Source: Kitasatospora sp. MAA19 (GTDB taxonomy: Bacteria; Actinomycetota; Actinomycetes; Streptomycetales; Streptomycetaceae). Taken from it: a stretch of DNA of 64,000 nt. A program made the translations under genes and the position numbers. Of the stretch, positions 8,539 through 18,984 are shown piece by piece. The DNA lies in assembly GCF_029894125.1 (NCBI RefSeq), contig NZ_JARXYZ010000003.1, forward strand, positions 62,001 to 126,000, written 5' to 3'. The notes under the pieces are model-generated. The model was given only the letters and a program-made list of their open reading frames with translations, was not told the DNA's origin and made no database searches. Each line of letters begins with the position of its first letter. Within the stretch, counting starts at the first letter, position 1.

Positions 8539-8823
8539 GGGAGTATCTCCTTCTCACACGCACCTGATTAGCGTGGTCGGACGCCACCGTAACGCGCGTA
8601 GAACACGGTTGGGTCACGGGGTGCCGGACCATTCGGGTTGTTATCAAACCGTGGTCTCACGGTCTTCCCGAGGCCCTATTCCCGTGCGCGGACGGTGATC
8701 CGAGGCTGAATGCGGACCAGTCTACGGAACCGCTCGAAGAGCCCGGATGACGGTAAACCGGACGGCCACCGAGGCGGGGTGCCGACCGGTCTCCCGGGGC
8801 CGTTCGAGCCGGGCGCCTGCCGC
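8539..8823. other. Intergenic region upstream of the nucleoside operon
   Basis: 285 bases between the amidohydrolase stop and the BMP gene start, both on the minus strand. The only structure I can point to is a short hairpin, CCGTG-GTCT-CACGG (8649-8662). The region must carry the operon promoter, but I see no convincing -35/-10 pair and no recognisable riboswitch. Confidence 0.5.
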
Positions 8824-10077
8824 TCAGGCCTGCGGCTCGTCCAGGGCGAGCGCCGCGAACAGCTCCACACCGATCCCGATCGCCCGCTCGTCGACGTCGA
8901 AACGCCCCTGGTGCAGGTCGCGGACGGTGCTGTCACCCGGGGCGCGGACGCCCAGCCGGGCCAGTGCGCCCGGGGCGTGCTCCAGGTACCAGGAGAAGTC
9001 CTCGCCGCCCAGGCTCTGTTCGGTGCTCTCCACCACCTGCGCGCCGGCCTGACCGAACCGGCCGGTCATCGCCGCCTCCAGCATGGCGACCGAGACCGCC
9101 TCGTTGACCACCGGCGGCACCCCGCGGTGGTAGTCCAGCGTCCACTTCGCCCGGTAGGTCTCGGCGAGCTTGGCGATCAGCTCGTGCAGCAGGTCGGGCG
9201 CCTCGCGCCAGCCGTCCAGCTCCAGGCAGCGGACGGTGCCCTCCAGTTCGGCGTGCTGCGGGATGACGTTGGCCGCGGAGCCGGAGGCGATCCGGCCCCA
9301 GACCAGGCTGACGCCCCAACGCGGGTCCATCCGGCGGGCCAGCGCACCCGGCAGGTCGGCGGCCATCCGGGCGATCGCGGTCACCAGATCGGTGGTCAGG
9401 TGCGGGCGGGCGGTGTGGCCACCCGGGCCGTCCAGGTGCAGCACCAGGCGGTCGCAGGCCGAGGTGATCGCCCCGGTGCGCAGGGCGATCCGGCCCACCT
9501 CCACCTTGGGGTCGCAGTGCACCGCGAAGATCCGGCCGACGCCGTCCATCCCCCCGGCCTTGACGACGTCCAGCGCACCGCCCGGCATGACCTCCTCGGC
9601 CGGCTGGAACACCAGCCGGACCGGGCGGCGCAGTTCGCCGCCGCAGGCGGCCTCGGCCAGCACCAGGGCGGTGCCGAGCACCACCGCGGTGTGCACGTCG
9701 TGACCACAGGCGTGGGCCCGGCCGGGGACGGTCGAGCGGTACGGCACCTCGGTCTTGGCGTCGTCGATCGGCAGCGCGTCGATGTCGGCGCGGAAGGCCA
9801 GGAACTCGGCGCCGGGGGCGGTACCGGCCGGGACGACGTCGACGATCAGGCCGGTGCCGCCGGGCAGCACCCGGGGGTTCAGGCCCGCCGCCACCAGCCG
9901 GTCGCGGAGCAGGCCGGTGGTGCGGAACTCCTGGCGGCCGAGCTCCGGGTGCCGGTGCAGGTCACGGCGGAAGGCGATCAGCTCGGACTCCAGCCCCCGG
10001 ACCCGGGCGCGCAGTTCGGCGACGGGGCGTGCGGTGGCGAGAGTGGCGCCCGGCTGAGCGGGCTCAGGACGGTTCAT
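8824..10077 (-). CDS. M20 family amidohydrolase (metallopeptidase)
   Basis: Zinc or manganese peptidase/amidohydrolase of the M20D type (IAA-amino acid hydrolase, HipO and N-acyl-diaminopimelate deacetylase relatives); probably cleaves an N-acyl amino acid. 417 residues. Metal-site motifs are ACGHDVHTAV (about residues 121-130) and PAEEVMPGGA (about 158-167). A RRDLHRHPELG stretch near residue 40 is also typical. The ATG at 10077 is chosen because the longer frame adds an unrelated Pro-rich stretch; no strong SD is seen. No operon partner: both flanking gaps exceed 180 bases. The exact substrate is unknown. Confidence 0.9.
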   Translation of the reverse strand: MNRPEPAQPGATLATARPVAELRARVRGLESELIAFRRDLHRHPELGRQEFRTTGLLRDRLVAAGLNPRVLPGGTGLIVDVVPAGTAPGAEFLAFRADIDALPIDDAKTEVPYRSTVPGRAHACGHDVHTAVVLGTALVLAEAACGGELRRPVRLVFQPAEEVMPGGALDVVKAGGMDGVGRIFAVHCDPKVEVGRIALRTGAITSACDRLVLHLDGPGGHTARPHLTTDLVTAIARMAADLPGALARRMDPRWGVSLVWGRIASGSAANVIPQHAELEGTVRCLELDGWREAPDLLHELIAKLAETYRAKWTLDYHRGVPPVVNEAVSVAMLEAAMTGRFGQAGAQVVESTEQSLGGEDFSWYLEHAPGALARLGVRAPGDSTVRDLHQGRFDVDERAIGIGVELFAALALDEPQA

Positions 10078-10261
10078 CTCAACAAGGGTAGGCCTGTTGG
10101 GGGGATTTGGCCCGACTTCCGGAAAACTAGTCCCCGGATGGGCGCATACCGGCCGAACAGGTGGGTATGACATCTCGTTTCAGCCGCCTTCCCCGGTTTG
10201 CTTGCCCTGTGCAACGATCACCCGGGACGGTGGTCACGGCCGCACCCTTCTTGACGGCTCC

Positions 10262-11869
<1,608 letters not shown>

Positions 11870-12013
11870 GGGTCTCTCCACGGGATCGGCGGGCGGGGCA
11901 CTGGTTGTTCGCAATGTAGGACGTGGCCGGTCCGCCGGGGTGCCGACGCGGTTGAGATGATCGGGTGAACGACCGAATGTGCGTACCCCCGCCAACGAGC
12001 CCAGGGAGTGGCA

Positions 12014-12754
12014 ATGACCGAGCAGAAGGTGGCCGTGGTCACCGGTGCCAGCAGCGGAATCGGCGCGGCGACCGCCCGTCGGCTGGCGGCCGAGGGCTTC
12101 GACGTGGTGCTGACCGCCCGGCGGACCGAGCGGATCGAGGCGCTGGCCAAGGAGATCGGCGGTCGCGCCCACACGCTGGACGTCACCGACCGGGCCGCCG
12201 TGGACGCCTTCGCGGCCGAGGTCGGCCGGGTGGACGTGCTGGTGAACAACGCCGGCGGGGCGATCGGCGCCGAGACGGTGGAGCACGGCGACCCGGCCGA
12301 CTGGCGGGCGATGTACGAGGTGAACGTGCTCGGCGTGCTGCACATGACCCAGGCGCTGCTTCCGGCGCTGCGGGCCACCGGCGACGGCACCGTGCTGGTG
12401 CTCTCCTCGACCGCCGCACTGGCCGCGTACGAGGGCGGCGGCGGGTACGTCGCGGCCAAGCACGCCGCGCACACCATCGCGGCGACGCTGCGCCTGGAGC
12501 TGTGCGGGGAGCCGATCCGGGTGATCGAGATCGCCCCCGGCATGGTGAAGTCCGAGGGCTTCGCGGTCACCCGCTTCCGCGGCGACGAGGACAAGGCCGC
12601 GGCCGTGTACGCCGGGGTGGCGGAACCGCTGACCTCGGAGGACATCGCGGACACCGTGGCGTGGGCGGTCACCCGGCCCTCGCACGTCAACATCGACCTG
12701 CTGGTGGTCCGGCCCCGCGCCCAGGCGGCCAACCACAAGGTGCATCGCGCCTGA
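12014..12754 (+). CDS. SDR family NAD(P)-dependent oxidoreductase
   Basis: 246-residue classical short-chain dehydrogenase/reductase with a YdfG-like sequence; probable 3-hydroxy acid or hydroxy-amino-acid dehydrogenase activity, substrate unproven. Cofactor motif [10 protein letters not shown] (residues 12-21) and NNAGG (about 78-82) are present. The catalytic Ser is in LSSTA, and the Tyr-x-x-x-Lys is YVAAK. An Arg pair after the second strand (TARRTER) suggests NADP preference. The ATG at 12014 is chosen because AGGGAG sits 5 bases before it; a GTG two codons earlier overlaps that site. Divergent from the mutase gene, sharing a 144-base promoter region. Confidence 0.93.
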   Translation: MTEQKVAVVTGASSGIGAATARRLAAEGFDVVLTARRTERIEALAKEIGGRAHTLDVTDRAAVDAFAAEVGRVDVLVNNAGGAIGAETVEHGDPADWRAMYEVNVLGVLHMTQALLPALRATGDGTVLVLSSTAALAAYEGGGGYVAAKHAAHTIAATLRLELCGEPIRVIEIAPGMVKSEGFAVTRFRGDEDKAAAVYAGVAEPLTSEDIADTVAWAVTRPSHVNIDLLVVRPRAQAANHKVHRA

Positions 12755-12821
12755 TCACAGCAGGGGCGGGCGGCCGGGCCCGGTGATCGAACGTGTCGCC
12801 CGCCAGTGGTACATACGTGCG

Positions 12822-14477
12822 ATGAGAACCTTCCGGGCCGCCCGCCCACGGGTCCTGCTGACCGCCCTGGCGGCAGGCACCCTGCTCCTCACCTCCGCGT
12901 GCGACGACACCGCCAAGCCGTCCCAGGACCAGGCCGCCGGCGCGGCCCCGGCCACCGCCGCGAGCCCCACGGCCACCCAGACGCCGACCCCGACGCCCAA
13001 GCCCACCGGCGAGGCCGACCCTGCGCTCAAGCCCTTCTACGGTCAGCAGATCGCCTGGGCCGCCTGCCCGGCCGACCCCAAGGCCGAGCAGGCCAAGATC
13101 GACATATCCGGCATGCAGTGCGGCCGGCTGCACGTCCCGCTGGACTACGCCAACCCCGCCACCGACGCCCTCGACCTCGCGCTGGTCAAGCTGCCGGCCG
13201 CCAAGCCGGACCAGCGGATCGGCTCGCTGATGGTCAACCCGGGCGGTCCGGGCGAGTCCGGCGTCGAGATGGTCGAGTACGGCGCCAAGGACTTCTCCGG
13301 CGCCCTCCACAACCGCTTCGACGTGATCGGCTTCGACCCCCGCGGCACCGGCGGCAGTTCGCCGATCACCTGCCTCGACGACAAGCAGCGGGACGAGCAG
13401 AGCCAGGTGGACGAGCCGCTGGACCCGGCCGCCCGCAAGACCGCCTCCGATCGGAAGGAGGCCCAGTACATCGCCGCCTGCCAGGCCAAGTCGGGCAAGC
13501 TGCTGCCCTTCGTCGGCACCCGCAACTCCGCCAGGGACATGGACGTGCTGCGCGCCGCCGTCGGCGACCGGAAGCTCAACTACCTGGGCGTCTCCTACGG
13601 CACCTACCTCGGTGCGCTCTACGCCGAGGAGTTCCCGAAGAACTCCGGCCGGCTCATCCTGGACGGCGCCGTCGACCCGGCCGCCGACAGCCTCGACGAG
13701 GGCGTCGACCAGCAGATCGGCTTCGAGAAGTCCTTCGAGCGCTTCGCCGCCGACTGCGTCGACAACCACGCCGAGGAGTGCTCGCTCGGCAGCAACCCGG
13801 ACAAGGCCGCTCAGAAGGCCGCCGACTTCCTGGACGGCCTGCGCGACCACCCGCTGACCGCCAAGGACGGCCGCAAGCTCAGCAGCGGCCTCGCCTGGAC
13901 CGGCGTCGTCCGGATGCTGTACGGCGACGAGAAGACCGACTGGCAGTACCTGCGCAACGGGCTCGGCTGGGCGATGAAGCGTGACAAGGGCGACCTCCTG
14001 CTGGCCTTCGCCGACGACTACGACGGCCGCGACCAGAACGGTCACTACAACGCCACGCAGGAGGCGCTGGGCGCGATCCGCTGCGCCGACATGTCCCGCC
14101 CCGCCCCGACGCCGGAGAAGGCCCAGGAGGTGGTGGCCAAGCTCAAGGCCGAGGCGCCGCTGATGTCCAAGGGCGTGTCGGTGGACGACTACACCGAGGC
14201 CGGCTGCGCCCACTGGCCGTTCCAGTCCCCCGAGAAGCCGCACACCGTCCGCGCCGAGGGCGCCGACCCGATCCTGGTGGTCGGCAGCACCGGCGACCCG
14301 GCCACCCCGTACGCCGCCGCCGAGGCGCTGGCCAAGGGCTTCGCCAAGGCCGCCCTGCTGACCCGGGTGGGCGAGGGGCACGGCGCGTTCGGCAAGGGCA
14401 ACGCCTGCATCGACCAGGCCATGGAGGCCTACCTGACCGAGGGCACGATGCCGCCCGAGGGAACCCGCTGTTCCTGA
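12822..14477 (+). CDS. Secreted alpha/beta hydrolase, tripeptidyl aminopeptidase type (lipoprotein)
   Basis: 551-residue extracytoplasmic serine peptidase of the SlpD/SlpE-Tap group, which removes tripeptides from protein N-termini. Signal peptide MRTFRAARPRVLLTAL with lipobox LTSAC (Cys27), followed by a Pro/Thr-rich spacer of about 35 residues. The nucleophile elbow is GVSYGTYLG (about residues 251-259), the oxyanion region is NPGGPGESG (about 137-145), and the catalytic His is in GEGHGAFGKGN near the C-terminus with the TAP-like C-terminal domain. The ATG at 12822 matches the start of the signal peptide. 67 bases behind the SDR gene; co-transcription is possible but unsupported. Confidence 0.92.
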   Translation: MRTFRAARPRVLLTALAAGTLLLTSACDDTAKPSQDQAAGAAPATAASPTATQTPTPTPKPTGEADPALKPFYGQQIAWAACPADPKAEQAKIDISGMQCGRLHVPLDYANPATDALDLALVKLPAAKPDQRIGSLMVNPGGPGESGVEMVEYGAKDFSGALHNRFDVIGFDPRGTGGSSPITCLDDKQRDEQSQVDEPLDPAARKTASDRKEAQYIAACQAKSGKLLPFVGTRNSARDMDVLRAAVGDRKLNYLGVSYGTYLGALYAEEFPKNSGRLILDGAVDPAADSLDEGVDQQIGFEKSFERFAADCVDNHAEECSLGSNPDKAAQKAADFLDGLRDHPLTAKDGRKLSSGLAWTGVVRMLYGDEKTDWQYLRNGLGWAMKRDKGDLLLAFADDYDGRDQNGHYNATQEALGAIRCADMSRPAPTPEKAQEVVAKLKAEAPLMSKGVSVDDYTEAGCAHWPFQSPEKPHTVRAEGADPILVVGSTGDPATPYAAAEALAKGFAKAALLTRVGEGHGAFGKGNACIDQAMEAYLTEGTMPPEGTRCS

Positions 14478-14716
14478 GGCTGGCGTGCCGGATTAACAGA
14501 TGAATGCGGGGAGGGCGCTGACACGCAGGTGTCAACGTCACAACTTGATAGCTCGTCCGGATGAATTCCGCGTGCGCCCTCCCCAACTGATGACGGCTCA
14601 ACTACCGTTGAGGCGCTGCCCGACCGGCGCCGTGCGCCGCCCCGCAGCCTCCATACTTCAGCTGCTTCACCCACCCCACTTCACCGGCACCTTCCCGCCC
14701 TCACGAGGAGGACCCG

Positions 14717-15262
14717 CTGGCCAGCGACATCCCGCCACAGCGGCTCGATCCCAGTTCCGAGCCGACCCTCCTCGGGTTGCACCGCTTCAACGAGGCCGAC
14801 GCCGGCGCCGCCGAGGAGGCCCTCCTGGCCTGCTGCGGCAGCCACCGGTGGGCCCTTCGGCTCACCGCGCACCGGCCCTACCCCGACATAGAGTCCCTGC
14901 TGGCCGCCGCCAGCGAGGCCTCCTACGACCTCCGCCCGGCCGACCTGGCCGAGGCGCTCGCCGACGAGAGCTGGATGCCGCAACCGCTGCTCGGCATGCG
15001 GGCGCCGGGCAGCCAGGCCGCGCACACCGCGCTGCGGGCCGCCCACGCCGCGTACGAGGCCAGGTTCGGCCACGTCTTCGTGGTGTGCCTGGAGAGCGTG
15101 GCCCCGGAGGAGATGCTCGACACCGTGCTCTCCTCGATCCGCACCCGGCTGGCCAACGATCCGGACGAGGAGCGGCTGATCGCGGCGGACGAGCTCCGCC
15201 GGATCGCCCTCACCCGCCTGGAGCACCTGGTCGCCACCCACTCGGAGGCCGGGGCCCGCTGA
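14717..15262 (+). CDS. UraD-like (OHCU decarboxylase fold) protein, probable pseudoenzyme, CTG start
   Basis: 181 residues related to 2-oxo-4-hydroxy-4-carboxy-5-ureidoimidazoline decarboxylase, the last step of urate to allantoin conversion. Family marks: RFNEADAGAAEEALLACCGS (about 22-41), RPYPDIESLLAAA, YEARFGHVFVVC and RTRLANDPDEE. The catalytic His of the usual HPxxG motif is absent: the segment reads ADESWMPQPLLG. The following Glu-Gln pair is also missing, so decarboxylase activity is doubtful. No other urate-pathway gene is nearby. The start is read as CTG at 14717, 5 bases after a perfect GAGGAGG; the next start in frame, TTG at 14777, has no SD and would cut the N-terminus. Confidence 0.75.
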   Translation: MASDIPPQRLDPSSEPTLLGLHRFNEADAGAAEEALLACCGSHRWALRLTAHRPYPDIESLLAAASEASYDLRPADLAEALADESWMPQPLLGMRAPGSQAAHTALRAAHAAYEARFGHVFVVCLESVAPEEMLDTVLSSIRTRLANDPDEERLIAADELRRIALTRLEHLVATHSEAGAR

Positions 15263-15278
15263 GCCGGCTCCGCCCTCC

Positions 15279-16052
15279 CTACTTCCTCGCCTGCGCGGCC
15301 CGCAGCTTGGCCACCTGCTGCCGGACGATCAGCTCGTCCGGCGCAGCGGCCGGCTCGGTGGCCACGCCGAAGGTGGTGAACACCATCAGCGCCGGTCCGA
15401 CCCGGGCCAGCACCGCACGCTGTGAGAGCACCGCATTCCCCGATTCATTCGTCAGGGTGAATCCGAGCGCCCCGTCCGCTCCCCCGGGGGTGGGCGTGTC
15501 CTCCCGGTTCAGCCGGTGCCTGGTCCGGATCGGCGCCTTCTTCCCCGGCTTCTCGGCCGGCGGCGCCGACGCCGCCGAGGTGAACGCGGCGCAGGGGCCG
15601 AACAGCTTCTCCAGCTCCGTCTGCAGCGCGGCCGCCCGCCCCGCCCGGTAGCCGAGCAGTCCTCCGTACACGCCGCCCTTGGGGGCAGCGGCCCGGGCCA
15701 CGCTCAGATCCGTCTCCGCGTACGGGTAGCCCGGGGCCGGCGAGGCCGAGGCGGCGCCGGTCGAGGCGGCCGGGGTCACCGTGTCCAGCAGCGGCTGGCA
15801 GGCCGGGACGTCCGCGACCTCCCGCCCGGCGCCCGCCCCGGTGTCGCCGTGACCGGGCGTCATCACCGTCACGGTGTAGCCCGCCCCGAGGTCGGCGTCG
15901 GCCACCGCGGCCGCCCGCAGTTCCGCCGCGGACAGCTCGCGGCCGGGTCCGGCCCGGTCCACGGAGGAGCCGCCCACCGTGGTGCAGCCCGCGGCGAACA
16001 GCAGCAGGCCGGTGAGGACGGCGGCGGACGGTCGGGCGGGGCGAAGCGGCAC
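15279..16052 (-). CDS. Putative lipoprotein of unknown function
   Basis: 257-residue secreted lipoprotein with no function I can assign. Short basic N-terminus, hydrophobic core and lipobox AAGC with Cys23, then an Ala/Gly/Pro-rich mature part. It carries paired Cys residues (PACQPLL and GPCAAF) and a Lys/Arg-rich KPGKKAPIRTRHR patch. The GTG at 16052 is chosen because GGAGG lies 5 bases upstream and it puts the signal peptide at the very N-terminus; a GTG at 16115 would add 21 residues without an SD. Convergent with the UraD-like gene, with a 16-base gap. Confidence 0.75.
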   Translation of the reverse strand: MPLRPARPSAAVLTGLLLFAAGCTTVGGSSVDRAGPGRELSAAELRAAAVADADLGAGYTVTVMTPGHGDTGAGAGREVADVPACQPLLDTVTPAASTGAASASPAPGYPYAETDLSVARAAAPKGGVYGGLLGYRAGRAAALQTELEKLFGPCAAFTSAASAPPAEKPGKKAPIRTRHRLNREDTPTPGGADGALGFTLTNESGNAVLSQRAVLARVGPALMVFTTFGVATEPAAAPDELIVRQQVAKLRAAQARK

Positions 16053-16216
16053 GGGGGCCTCCGCAGGGTGTCGGCGGCGGAGCGGGCCGCCACCGTAGCG
16101 CAGTCGAGCCGTCACCCAGAGCGACCAAAGCGGCCTTGGTTCCCGCCCGGCTAGGCCAGACGTGCCTGATTGATCACACCTGAGGCCCCCGGAGGCGGTT
16201 CCCGAGAAGGCGTCGA

Positions 16217-16222
16217 TAGGAT
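16217..16222 (+). promoter_or_regulatory. Possible -10 box of the sdh operon
   Basis: TAGGAT lies 85 bases before the sdhC start, in the 254-base gap divergent from the lipoprotein gene. The -35 region is weak, so this is a tentative housekeeping-type promoter. Confidence 0.3.
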
Positions 16223-16306
16223 GCTGGCGGCCGGTGGACCGTACCCGGCCGGGCTGACCGACACCGAAGCCGGCCGAGCCCCCAATCGCTTCCGGAGGGT
16301 TTTTCC

Positions 16307-16687
16307 GTGCCGGCTGGAACGCTGTACCGCGGCCGGGAAGGTATGTGGAGCTGGGTGGCTCATCGAGTCACCGGCGTCCTCATTTTCTTCTTCCTGTTCG
16401 CCCATGTCCTGGACACCGCTCTGGTGCGAGTGTCTCCCGAGGCGTACGACACCGTCATTCAGACGTACAAGACTCCTCTCGTGAACCTGATGGAGTACGG
16501 CCTGGTGGCCGCCATCCTGTTCCACGCCCTGAACGGCCTGCGGGTCGTCGCCGTGGACTTCTGGTCCAAGGGCCCGAAGTACCAGAAGCAGATGCTCTGG
16601 ACCGTGGTCGGGGTCTGGGTCGTGCTGATGGCCGGCTCCTTCTACGGGATCCTGCAGCACACGCTGATCTCCTGGTTCGGGAAGTGA
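16307..16687 (+). CDS. sdhC: Succinate dehydrogenase cytochrome b556 subunit
   Basis: 126-residue membrane subunit of complex II that helps bind heme b and the quinone. Three hydrophobic helices at about residues 21-41, 59-80 and 95-115. HRVTGVLIFF (about 19-28) is the family signature, and His in LFAHVLD (about 33) is the likely heme ligand. Start GTG at 16307 with GGAGGG 7 bases upstream. First gene of the sdhCDAB operon; 8 bases separate it from sdhD. Confidence 0.95.
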   Translation: MPAGTLYRGREGMWSWVAHRVTGVLIFFFLFAHVLDTALVRVSPEAYDTVIQTYKTPLVNLMEYGLVAAILFHALNGLRVVAVDFWSKGPKYQKQMLWTVVGVWVVLMAGSFYGILQHTLISWFGK

Positions 16688-16695
16688 GCTGACAC

Positions 16696-17187
16696 ATGTC
16701 CACGGAAATCTCCGACGCCCTGGTGGTTCCCTCCGCGCAGGCGCACACCGGCAAGGGCCTCGGCACCGGCAACCCGGCCGACGCGTTCGTCATCGAGCCG
16801 CCGCGCAAGCGGACCGAGAAGACCCCGCGCCGCACCCGCACCAACTTCGAGATGCTGGCCTGGCTCTTCATGCGCCTGTCCGGCATCGTCCTGGTGGTGC
16901 TGATCCTCGGCCACCTGCTCATCATGCTGGTGCTCGACGGCGGCGTCTCCAAGATCGGCTTCGCCTTCGTGGCCGGCCGTTGGGCCTCGCCGTTCTGGCA
17001 GGTCTGGGACCTCGCGATGCTCTGGCTCGCCATGCTCCACGGCGCCAACGGCATGCGGCAGGTCATCAACGACTACGCCGAGAAGGACTCGACCCGGCTC
17101 TGGCTGAAGGGGCTCATGGGTACCGCCACGGTCTTCACCGTGCTGCTGGGCACCCTGGTGATCTTCACCTTCGACCCCAACATCTGA
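16696..17187 (+). CDS. sdhD: Succinate dehydrogenase hydrophobic membrane anchor subunit
   Basis: 163-residue second membrane anchor of complex II. A long, charged cytoplasmic N-terminus (about 50 residues, with KRTEKTPRRTRTNFE) is followed by three helices. The heme-ligand region contains LGHLLIMLVL (about residues 72-81), and HGANGMRQVINDY (about 115-127) is the conserved loop after helix 2. Start ATG at 16696, preceded by GAAGTGAG. It lies between sdhC and sdhA in the normal actinobacterial order C-D-A-B. Confidence 0.94.
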   Translation: MSTEISDALVVPSAQAHTGKGLGTGNPADAFVIEPPRKRTEKTPRRTRTNFEMLAWLFMRLSGIVLVVLILGHLLIMLVLDGGVSKIGFAFVAGRWASPFWQVWDLAMLWLAMLHGANGMRQVINDYAEKDSTRLWLKGLMGTATVFTVLLGTLVIFTFDPNI

Positions 17188-17241
17188 CGACGCAGCATCT
17201 AATCGGCAATCGGCAGAGGCCAGAGGCGAGTTAGAACCCCC

Positions 17242-18984
17242 ATGCAGATTCACCAGTACGACACCGTCATCGTCGGCGCCGGCGGCGCCGGCATGCGCGC
17301 GGCCATCGAGTCGACGCAGCGCACCCGCACCGCCGTCCTGACCAAGCTCTACCCCACCCGGTCCCACACCGGCGCGGCCCAGGGCGGCATGTGCGCCGCC
17401 CTCGCCAACGTCGAGGAGGACAACTGGGAGTGGCACACCTTCGACACGGTCAAGGGTGGTGACTACCTGGTCGACCAGGACGCCGCCGAGATCATGTGCA
17501 AGGAGGCCATCGACGCCGTCCTCGACCTGGAGAAGATGGGCCTGCCCTTCTCCCGCACCGAGCAGGGCCGGATCGACCAGCGCCGCTTCGGCGGTCACTC
17601 CCGCAACCACGGCGAGGCCCCGGTCCGCCGCTCGTGCTACGCGGCCGACCGCACCGGCCACATGATCCTCCAGACGCTGTTCCAGAACTGCGTCAAGCAC
17701 GGCGTCGAGTTCTTCAACGAGTTCTACGTCCTCGACCTGCTGATCAACGACGGCAAGACGTCCGGCGTCGTCGCCTACGAGCTGGCCACCGGCGAGATCC
17801 ACGTCTTCCAGGCCAAGTCGGTCGTGTTCGCCTCCGGCGGCACCGGCAAGTTCTTCAAGGTCTCCTCCAACGCCCACACCCTCACCGGTGACGGCCAGGC
17901 CCTGGTGTACCGCCGCGGCCTGCCGCTGGAGGACATGGAGTTCTTCCAGTTCCACCCGACGGGCATCTGGCGCATGGGCATCCTGCTCACCGAGGGCGCC
18001 CGCGGCGAGGGCGGCATCCTGCGCAACAAGGACGGCGAGCGCTTCATGGAGCGCTACGCCCCCGTCATGAAGGACCTCGCGTCCCGTGACGTCTGCTCCC
18101 GCGCGATCTACACCGAGATCCGCGAGGGCCGCGGCTGCGGTCCCGAGGGCGACCACGTCTACCTGGACCTGACCCACCTGCCGCCGGAGCAGCTGGACGC
18201 CAAGCTCCCGGACATCACCGAGTTCGCCCGCACCTACCTCGGCATCGAGCCCTACACGGACCCGATCCCGATCCAGCCCACCGCGCACTACGCCATGGGC
18301 GGCATCCCGACCAACGTCGAGGGTGAGGTGCTGCGCAACAACACCGACATCGTCCCGGGCCTGTACGCGGCCGGCGAGGTCGCCTGCGTGTCCGTGCACG
18401 GTGCCAACCGCCTGGGCACCAACTCGCTGCTGGACATCAACGTGTTCGGCCGTCGCGCGGGCATCGCCGCCGCCGACTACGCCAACGAGCACGAGTTCGT
18501 CGAGCTGCCCGAGAACCCGGCCGAGAAGGTCCAGGCGCTGGTCGACGGCCTGCGCGAGTCCACCGGCACCGAGTCCGTGGCGCAGATCCGCAAGGAGCTG
18601 CAGGAGACCATGGACGCCAACGCGATGGTGTACCGCACCGGCGCCACCCTGAAGCAGGCGGTCGAGGACATCGCCGCGCTGAAGGAGCGCTACAAGCACG
18701 TCTCCATCCAGGACAAGGGCTTCCGGTACAACACGGACCTGCTGGAGGCCGTCGAGCTGGGCAACCTGCTCGACCTGGCCGAGGTGCTGGCCGTCTCCGC
18801 GCTGGCCCGCGAGGAGTCGCGCGGCGGCCACTACCGCGAGGACTTCCCGACCCGTGACGACGTGAAGTTCATGCAGCACACCATGGCGTACCAGGAGGTG
18901 GCCGCCGACGGCAGCACCTCCATCCGCCTCGACTACAAGCCGGTCGTCACGACCCGCTACCAGCCGATGGAGCGTAAGTACTGA
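17242..18984 (+). CDS. sdhA: Succinate dehydrogenase flavoprotein subunit
   Basis: 580-residue catalytic subunit that oxidises succinate to fumarate with covalently bound FAD at the cytoplasmic face of the membrane. Dinucleotide motif VIVGAGGAGMRAA (residues 10-22). The FAD-linking His is in SHTGAAQGGMCAAL (about 38-51). HGANRLGTNSLLD (about 386-398) is the C-terminal flavin-binding motif; FQFHPTG and the active-site Arg region (TEGARGEGG) are intact. Length matches the family. 54 bases after sdhD; its TGA shares one base with the sdhB ATG, so translation is coupled. Confidence 0.97.
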   Translation: MQIHQYDTVIVGAGGAGMRAAIESTQRTRTAVLTKLYPTRSHTGAAQGGMCAALANVEEDNWEWHTFDTVKGGDYLVDQDAAEIMCKEAIDAVLDLEKMGLPFSRTEQGRIDQRRFGGHSRNHGEAPVRRSCYAADRTGHMILQTLFQNCVKHGVEFFNEFYVLDLLINDGKTSGVVAYELATGEIHVFQAKSVVFASGGTGKFFKVSSNAHTLTGDGQALVYRRGLPLEDMEFFQFHPTGIWRMGILLTEGARGEGGILRNKDGERFMERYAPVMKDLASRDVCSRAIYTEIREGRGCGPEGDHVYLDLTHLPPEQLDAKLPDITEFARTYLGIEPYTDPIPIQPTAHYAMGGIPTNVEGEVLRNNTDIVPGLYAAGEVACVSVHGANRLGTNSLLDINVFGRRAGIAAADYANEHEFVELPENPAEKVQALVDGLRESTGTESVAQIRKELQETMDANAMVYRTGATLKQAVEDIAALKERYKHVSIQDKGFRYNTDLLEAVELGNLLDLAEVLAVSALAREESRGGHYREDFPTRDDVKFMQHTMAYQEVAADGSTSIRLDYKPVVTTRYQPMERKY

